This document shows positions 6,543 through 9,944 of a DNA stretch of 9,944 nt, in pieces; the stretch's first letter is position 1; each line of letters starts with the position of its first letter. The notes under the pieces were generated by a model. It was not told the origin of the DNA and made no database searches. It saw nothing but the letters and a program-made list of their open reading frames with translations. The position numbers and the translations under genes are program-made. The DNA comes from Cloacimonetes bacterium UBA4175 (GTDB lineage: Bacteria > Cloacimonadota > Cloacimonadia > Cloacimonadales > Cloacimonadaceae): the NCBI GenBank assembly GCA_002379855.1, contig DFUX01000016.1:1-9944 (forward strand). The letters are read 5' to 3'.

Positions 6543-6565
6543 CCGGCGCTTACTGTTAGCGCCGG
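6543..6565. terminator. GC-rich hairpin after the SIMPL gene
   Basis: CCGGCGCT (6543-6550) and AGCGCCGG (6558-6565) form a perfect 8-bp stem with a 7-base loop, starting 15 bases after the stop codon. No T-run follows on the + strand, so termination may need a factor, or the hairpin may serve only as a 3' end stabiliser. Confidence 0.4.
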
Positions 6566-6615
6566 ATGGGGAAGCTGACAAGCCAGAAACAGACCACACC
6601 AAGCTTTAGACTGTG

Positions 6616-6698
6616 TCATCCCGGGCAAGCCCGGGGTCCTCGACGGATCGGCAACGATCCGGTAGAGTGGGATAGCTTGACCCGGGATCCAGTCTTTT
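6616..6698 (-). repeat. Dispersed palindromic repeat family R1, copy 1
   Basis: Starts TCATCCCGGG and ends GACCCGGGATCCAGTCTTTT, with imperfect inverted ends. The reverse complement matches the copies at 9613-9670 and 8580-8641 at both ends. The centre differs between copies: here it holds a perfect 7-bp hairpin (6644-6650 with 6655-6661) closed by a GCAA tetraloop. Copy 1 is in the opposite orientation to the other two. It sits in the 283-base gap between the SIMPL gene and the SBBP gene. Confidence 0.75.
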
Positions 6699-6748
6699 GA
6701 AATCTCCTCCCTAAAACGTAAAAGATTCACCCATGGGATTTTATTTTC

Positions 6749-6776
6749 TTGACATATTGGCCAAAACCATTATCAT
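6749..6776 (+). promoter_or_regulatory. Strong sigma70-type promoter of the SBBP gene
   Basis: TTGACA at 6749-6754 (perfect) and TATCAT at 6771-6776 (5 of 6) are separated by 16 bases. The expected start is near 6783, giving a leader of about 28 bases with GGGAGG at 6801-6806 just before the ATG at 6811. The surroundings are AT-rich in contrast to the flanking genes. Confidence 0.7.
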
Positions 6777-6810
6777 ATTCTTTAGCAAAAACCCGTCATA
6801 GGGAGGAAAA

Positions 6811-8508
6811 ATGAAAGCGACGAACAGCTTGATTTTGTGTCTTATCCTGCTCTGCGGAGCGGCTGTTTTGGAAGCACAGTCGCCCCAGTGGCAATGGGCG
6901 GTTGCTGCTGGAAATATTGGCTATTATTATGGCAATCAAATATATGGCAGTCCTATAGCGGTCGACAGCCTGGGCAATCAGTATGTCACTGGAGATTTTG
7001 TAGGCACGGCCAATTTCGGTAGCCAAACTCTGACAGCAAGAGGATGCGCTGATATTTTTGTCGCAAAATTGGATCCTGCGGGTAACTGGCTTTGGACTGT
7101 CCAAGCAGGAGGCTTATCCGATGACTGTGGATATGGCATTGCTGTGGATGGCTCCGGTAACATCTATGTGACTGGCGCTTTTCAAAAAACAGCCTATTTC
7201 GGCAGCAATACACTGACAGCAAATGGTAATACCTGGATTAGTGATGTATTTGTTGCAAAGCTTGACCCCTATGGCAACTGGCTCTGGGTTGCCCAGGCAG
7301 GTGGTTCAGAATTTGATGAGGGATTTGACATTGACCTGGATGACGCTGGCAATGCCTGCGTGATAGGATTTTTTCAAGATACAGCTACTTTCGGCAGCCA
7401 TACACTGACAGTAAACGGAGGGGAATATGTTTCAAGTATATTCGTCGCCAAGCTTGACCCCTCCGGCAACTGGCTTTGGGCTGTTCAAGCTGAAGGGACG
7501 AGTTACAAAAGAGGAAATGGCATTGCTCTGGATGAAGCAAATAACGCCTGGGTGACCGGTTGTTTTGCGGGCACAGCCACTTTTGGGAGCCATACCTTGA
7601 CAGCAAACGGAAATACATATTACGAAGATATATTTGTCGCCAAGCTCGATCCCTCTGGCAACTGGCTCTGGGCGGTACAAGCGGGAGGAAGTGACAATGA
7701 CGCAGGATTGAGCATCGCACTTGATAGAGCTGGTAACGCCTGCGTGACCGGATTTTTTCAAGACACAGCCACTTTCGGAAGCTATATACTGGCAACAGAG
7801 GGATGGGATTTGGATACTGATATATTCGTTGCCAAGCTGGATACATACGGCAATTGGCTCTGGGCAGTCCAGGTGGAAGGAGGGGAACAACCTGATTATG
7901 GATTTGGTATCGCAATGGACAGCGCGGGTAATTCGTATGTGACAGGACTATATATGGGCACGGCCAATTTCGGCAGCCACACCCTGGAAATGTGCGGATG
8001 CAATGATTTCTTCGCCGCCAAGTTGGACTCTAACGGAAACTGGATCTGGGCTGTAAACGCGGAAGGGCAAGATGAAGACTATGGACATGGCATTGCCCTT
8101 GATTGCGCGGATAACGCTTATGTTTGCGGTTTTTTTAGAGACACAGTTAATTTCGGTAGCCACTCACTAACGGCAATTGGAGACTTGGATATCTTTATCG
8201 CCAAGCTGGAAAATGTAACACCGGTGGAGGATGTTCTGGCGCCGCCAACGCTTGCCAGACTTCATAACGCCTACCCCAATCCCCTGAGCAGAAGCGGAAG
8301 CGCGCTGATCAAAGCGGAGATTCCGGAACGCTCAAATGGCACCCTGAGCATCTTCAACCTGCGCGGACAGATGGTAGCCTGCCACAAACTTGGCTCCGGT
8401 TCACAACAGATAACCTTCAGCGGGGAAGGTCTTCCCTCGGGAGTTTATCTCTACAGCCTGCAATGCGGGGACTACCGGGAGACCAGGAAACTGGTGCTGA
8501 TGAAATAG
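6811..8508 (+). CDS. Secreted SBBP-repeat beta-propeller with T9SS type A sorting domain
   Basis: Encodes 565 residues. Residues 1-22 are a signal peptide (LILCLILLCGAAVLEA, cut before Gln23). Seven SBBP repeats of about 62-64 residues follow up to about 468, each with a GIALDxAGNAYVTG strand, a TATFGSHTL strand and an IFVAKLDPxGNWLWAVQAGG strand; seven blades fit one closed propeller. Residues 484-565 form a Por secretion C-terminal domain: LHNAYPNPLS, LSIFNLRGQMV, LPSGVYLYSL, and the terminal TRKLVLMK. In T9SS bacteria this tail directs export through the outer membrane and is cleaved, leaving the propeller on the surface or released. Such propellers often bind ligands; none can be named. 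The gene is visibly richer in A and T than its neighbours and has its own strong promoter and GGGAGG ribosome site, which suggests separate control and perhaps separate ancestry. Confidence 0.9.
   Translation: MKATNSLILCLILLCGAAVLEAQSPQWQWAVAAGNIGYYYGNQIYGSPIAVDSLGNQYVTGDFVGTANFGSQTLTARGCADIFVAKLDPAGNWLWTVQAGGLSDDCGYGIAVDGSGNIYVTGAFQKTAYFGSNTLTANGNTWISDVFVAKLDPYGNWLWVAQAGGSEFDEGFDIDLDDAGNACVIGFFQDTATFGSHTLTVNGGEYVSSIFVAKLDPSGNWLWAVQAEGTSYKRGNGIALDEANNAWVTGCFAGTATFGSHTLTANGNTYYEDIFVAKLDPSGNWLWAVQAGGSDNDAGLSIALDRAGNACVTGFFQDTATFGSYILATEGWDLDTDIFVAKLDTYGNWLWAVQVEGGEQPDYGFGIAMDSAGNSYVTGLYMGTANFGSHTLEMCGCNDFFAAKLDSNGNWIWAVNAEGQDEDYGHGIALDCADNAYVCGFFRDTVNFGSHSLTAIGDLDIFIAKLENVTPVEDVLAPPTLARLHNAYPNPLSRSGSALIKAEIPERSNGTLSIFNLRGQMVACHKLGSGSQQITFSGEGLPSGVYLYSLQCGDYRETRKLVLMK
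6892..8214 (+). repeat. Seven tandem SBBP repeat units inside the propeller gene
   Basis: Units of about 186-192 bases, clearest at 7114-7305 (residues 102-165) and the next three. The most constant segments encode FVAKLDPxGNWLWAVQAxG and TATFGSHTL; the loop before FVAKLD varies in length and sequence between units. The first unit is longer and the last is cut short before the linker to the sorting domain. Confidence 0.85.
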
Positions 8509-8510
8509 AT

Positions 8511-8574
8511 ATAGAGCGCGGATAACAAGGATCTTCAGGATGTATATTGTGTAAAGCTGTAAAGGTGGAATGGT
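8511..8574 (+). repeat. Dispersed repeat family R2, copy A
   Basis: Begins three bases after the SBBP stop. Its segments CGCGGATAACA, AGGATCTTCAGGAT and AAAGGTGGAATGGT correspond in order to the reverse complement of 9861-9929 (CGCGGATCACA, AGGATCATCGGGAT, AAAGGTGAAATGGT), with a few small gaps between. The two copies are inverted relative to each other and lie on either side of aqpZ. No gene or terminator T-run is visible in it. Confidence 0.55.
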
Positions 8575-8579
8575 ACCCC

Positions 8580-8641
8580 AAAAAGATGCACCTCCAAACC
8601 GCTACGCGCTTCGGCGGGGACCCCCGATAGGCCGTGATGAC
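8580..8641 (+). repeat. Dispersed repeat family R1, diverged copy 3
   Basis: The right half, GGGGACCCCCGATAGGCCG followed by TGATGAC, matches 9647-9671 of copy 2; the left end AAAAAGATG matches AAAAAGACTGG. The middle contains CGC-TTCG-GCG, a stable tetraloop hairpin. It directly follows R2 copy A in the gap between the SBBP gene and aqpZ, and has the same orientation as copy 2. Confidence 0.5.
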
Positions 8642-8717
8642 ACAGTACATAGCCTGGTGGACTTGTCTCGGGGTTCCCAATCATTTCCTTTCAAGGCGCC
8701 AGGGAAAGCAATACCAT

Positions 8718-8741
8718 CAGAGGCTCCGGATGGAGTCTCTG
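8718..8741. other. 10-bp hairpin in the gap downstream of aqpZ
   Basis: 8718-8727 pairs with 8732-8741 over 10 bp including one G-U pair, around the loop GGAT. It lies between two converging genes. A run of six A (8743-8748) lies on its right, which on the - strand puts a T-run before rather than after the stem, so it is not a standard terminator for aqpZ. The remainder of 8642-8765 shows nothing else I can support. Confidence 0.4.
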
Positions 8742-8765
8742 CAAAAAAGCTGTTGATTCAGTGTG

Positions 8766-9458
8766 TTACTTCGGTTCTTCGGGTGAGAGCAGCCGGTAGA
8801 TCAGGCCGCCGCCGATACCGCCGATGATGGGGAAGACCCAAAAGATCCAGAGCTGTCTGACGAAGGCGCCGCCAGCGAAGAAAGCGACGGCGGTGCTGCG
8901 CGCCGGGTTGACGGAGGTGTTGGTGACCGGGATGCTGACCAGGTGGATGAGGGTGAGGGCCAGTCCGATGGCGATGGGGGCGAATCCGGCCGGTGCCTTC
9001 TTGTCTGTGGCGCCCATGATCACCAGCAGGAACATGCCCGTCATCACGACTTCGCAGATCAGTCCGGGCAAAACGCGGTATTTTTCTGGCGAGGCGCTGC
9101 CCACGCCATTGGCGGCAAAATTGCCGATGGGGTTGAAGCCGGATTTGCCGGTGGCGATGAGGTAGATGACCCCGCCTGCCACCAATCCGCCCAATACCTG
9201 GGCAACGATGTAGGGTATCAGATCGCGGGCGGGGAAGCGTTTGCCAGCCCAAAGCCCCAGCGAGACCGCGGGATTGAGATGCGCGCCGGAGATATGCCCA
9301 ATGGCATAGGCCATGGTGAGCACGGTGAGTCCGAAAGCGAGCGAGACGCCCGTTCTGCCGATCCATTGGCCGGCCAGGATGGCGGAACCGCAACCGCCCA
9401 TTACGAGCCAGAAAGTTCCGAAGAATTCCGCGCCCATGCGTTTGATGATACTTGGCAT
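8766..9458 (-). CDS. aqpZ: Aquaporin Z, water-specific channel
   Basis: Encodes a 230-residue inner-membrane channel that lets water cross rapidly during osmotic change. The N-terminus GAEFFGTFWLVMGGCGSA and the rest follow E. coli AqpZ closely, as recalled. Both half-helix motifs are intact: Asn62-Pro63-Ala64 and Asn184-Pro185-Ala186. The selectivity filter is that of a water channel, not a glycerol channel: Phe42, His172, Thr181, Arg187. Six hydrophobic segments plus two re-entrant loops are visible. The ATG at 9458 has GGAG (9464-9467) 5 bases upstream; the frame is open for 33 more codons but that part is the structured leader. The gene is alone, converges with the SBBP gene, and is bracketed by dispersed repeats. 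Its close likeness to proteobacterial AqpZ suggests acquisition by transfer, which a tree would test. Confidence 0.97.
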   Translation of the reverse strand: MPSIIKRMGAEFFGTFWLVMGGCGSAILAGQWIGRTGVSLAFGLTVLTMAYAIGHISGAHLNPAVSLGLWAGKRFPARDLIPYIVAQVLGGLVAGGVIYLIATGKSGFNPIGNFAANGVGSASPEKYRVLPGLICEVVMTGMFLLVIMGATDKKAPAGFAPIAIGLALTLIHLVSIPVTNTSVNPARSTAVAFFAGGAFVRQLWIFWVFPIIGGIGGGLIYRLLSPEEPK

Positions 9459-9481
9459 GACTACTCCTTTTTTGGTGTTGA

Positions 9482-9533
9482 GAGTATCGGCGCCGGTGCT
9501 GAAAAGCCTCGCGGCGCCCACCAAAAGATACTC
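9482..9533 (-). promoter_or_regulatory. Two-tier hairpin at the 5' end of the aqpZ mRNA
   Basis: On the - strand GAGTATC (9533-9527) pairs with GATACTC (9488-9482), and GGCGCCG (9518-9512) with CGGCGCC (9495-9489). The two perfect 7-bp stems are stacked on one side and separated by an 8-base bulge on the other, with a 16-base loop. The predicted transcript start, about 7 bases after the -10, coincides with the base of the hairpin. The ribosome site at 9464-9467 stays outside it. Confidence 0.7.
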
Positions 9534-9540
9534 AACTGAT

Positions 9541-9568
9541 AAAATACGGATAAGCAATTATCTGTCAA
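9541..9568 (-). promoter_or_regulatory. Sigma70-type promoter of aqpZ
   Basis: On the - strand TTGACA (9568-9563, perfect) and TATTTT (9546-9541, 4 of 6) are separated by 16 bases. The expected start is about 9533-9535, giving a leader of about 75 bases. The local AT-rich stretch supports promoter function. Confidence 0.65.
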
Positions 9569-9612
9569 GCAGTTTCTTGTTTGGACTGTTAAGGGTGGTT
9601 GTTTGAGGTTTT

Positions 9613-9670
9613 AAAAAGACTGGATCCCGGGTCACGCCACCCTAAAGGGGACCCCGGCTGCCCGGGATGA
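9613..9670 (+). repeat. Dispersed palindromic repeat family R1, copy 2
   Basis: Starts AAAAAGACTGGATCCCGGGT and ends CCCGGGATGA. Its reverse complement matches copy 1 (6616-6698) at both ends, over about 20 bases at one end and about 10 plus a GGGGTCC block at the other. The centre is shorter than in copy 1 and holds CCC-TAAA-GGG in place of the GCAA hairpin. Same orientation as copy 3, so copies 2 and 3 are direct repeats around aqpZ. Confidence 0.75.
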
Positions 9671-9682
9671 CGCGGTATCGGG

Positions 9683-9765
9683 CTGCCGAAGTCCGTTCGG
9701 CAGAGGCAACGGAGTTGCCTGTTAGGAAGAGACCTCCGGTCTCTGTGGCAAACGGACTTTGCCAC
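9683..9765. other. Mirror-symmetric array of four perfect hairpins
   Basis: H1: 9683-9690 with 9696-9703, loop GTCCG. H2: 9704-9710 with 9714-9720, loop GGA. Spacer of 7 bases, 9721-9727. H3: 9728-9734 with 9738-9744, loop TCC. H4: 9745-9752 with 9758-9765, loop CGGAC. All stems are perfect. Stem lengths run 8-7-7-8 and loops 5-3-3-5; H1 and H2 abut, as do H3 and H4. Loops 1 and 4 are exact complements, as are 2 and 3, so the loop order reads the same on both strands. Arrangement resembles paired REP hairpins (BIMEs) in principle, but the sequence is not one I recognise. Confidence 0.8.
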
Positions 9766-9784
9766 CCCCTCCTCGGGCGGCTAT

Positions 9785-9851
9785 CCCCCAAACTGCGCTA
9801 TGCAAGCGCCGGTACAGTACAGGCGGTCGCTGAACCGCCCTGGTTTGGGGG
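9785..9851. other. Potential three-way-junction fold
   Basis: CCCCCAAAC (9785-9793) pairs perfectly with GTTTGGGGG (9843-9851). Inside are two hairpins: GCGCT/AGCGC (9795-9799 with 9805-9809, loop ATGCA) and GGCGGT/ACCGCC (9822-9827 with 9834-9839, loop CGCTGA). A pyrimidine-rich tract with TTTT follows at 9852-9860 on the + strand. This could be a structured RNA end or a repeat element; no tRNA features fit. Confidence 0.5.
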
Positions 9852-9860
9852 CTCCTTTTC

Positions 9861-9929
9861 ACCATTTCACCTTTCCACCTTCCAAATATCCCGATGATCC
9901 TGCTGATACTGTGATCCGCGGTCTATTTC
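9861..9929 (-). repeat. Dispersed repeat family R2, copy B
   Basis: Read on the - strand it runs from GAAATAGACCGCGGATCACA to AAAGGTGAAATGGT and matches 8511-8574 block by block with small gaps. It is inverted relative to copy A. The remaining bases to the window end show no gene or clear signal. Confidence 0.55.
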
Positions 9930-9944
9930 TTTTCAACCAAGCCA

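Noticed and set aside
8718..8741. Terminator of aqpZ
   Set aside because: On the - strand the T-run comes before the stem, not after it.
9459..9557. 33-codon N-terminal extension of AqpZ
   Set aside because: The sequence is the structured leader, and the ATG at 9458 has a good ribosome site and the AqpZ N-terminus.
9683..9765. CRISPR array
   Set aside because: The units are adjacent unequal palindromes with conserved loops, not identical direct repeats with unique spacers, and no cas genes are present.
9785..9851. tRNA gene suggested by the multi-stem fold
   Set aside because: No T-loop, D-loop or anticodon arm of standard size can be placed, and only two inner hairpins exist.
9667..9897. 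76-codon open frame on the + strand through the hairpin array
   Set aside because: The codons are set by palindromes and a repeat; no ribosome site precedes it and the translation is not protein-like.

Overview
The window is a GC-rich bacterial chromosome segment, densely coded and almost entirely on the + strand up to about 8.5 kb. A response regulator fused to a PglZ/alkaline-phosphatase-like domain (PorX) and a secreted protein ending in a type IX secretion (T9SS) sorting domain place it in the Fibrobacterota-Chlorobiota-Bacteroidota (FCB) group. Cloacimonadota is my best guess, but this is inference and a phylogeny is needed.

Layout. 1-1370: tail of an unknown gene, an acidic TPR-like protein, a 57-residue cysteine-rich mini-protein (643-816), and rsmD (16S rRNA m2G966 methyltransferase), which starts at a TTG inside the gap left by the mini-protein. 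1371-1577: a gap with an inverted repeat, a candidate promoter and a hairpin just before the next start. 1578-5123: a tight run of exported MORN/YwqK-like protein, panB (pantothenate pathway), a helical protein of unknown function, and porX. Adjacent genes overlap or are 12 bp apart. 5124-5286: a promoter followed by a terminator-like hairpin with a T6 tract, then tsaE (tRNA t6A synthesis) and a membrane-anchored SIMPL/DUF541 protein. 6528-6810: hairpin, dispersed repeat and a strong promoter. 6811-8508: a lower-GC gene for a seven-repeat SBBP beta-propeller with a T9SS tail. 8509-8765: a gap made largely of dispersed repeats. 8766-9458 (- strand): aqpZ, a water channel very close to the proteobacterial type. 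9459-9944: no protein gene; the aqpZ promoter and structured leader, a repeat copy, a mirror-symmetric four-hairpin array and a three-way-junction fold.

Functional links. PorX is the cytoplasmic regulator of T9SS in Bacteroidota, and the SBBP protein looks like a T9SS substrate, so regulator and cargo lie 1.7 kb apart. The other genes are housekeeping (RsmD, PanB, TsaE). The most unusual material is non-coding: a hairpin array at 9683-9765 whose two 38-nt halves are inverted, share loop sequences and differ in the stems by paired changes; an attenuator- or sRNA-like leader before tsaE; a hairpin at the very 5' end of the aqpZ mRNA; and two dispersed repeat families that bracket aqpZ.
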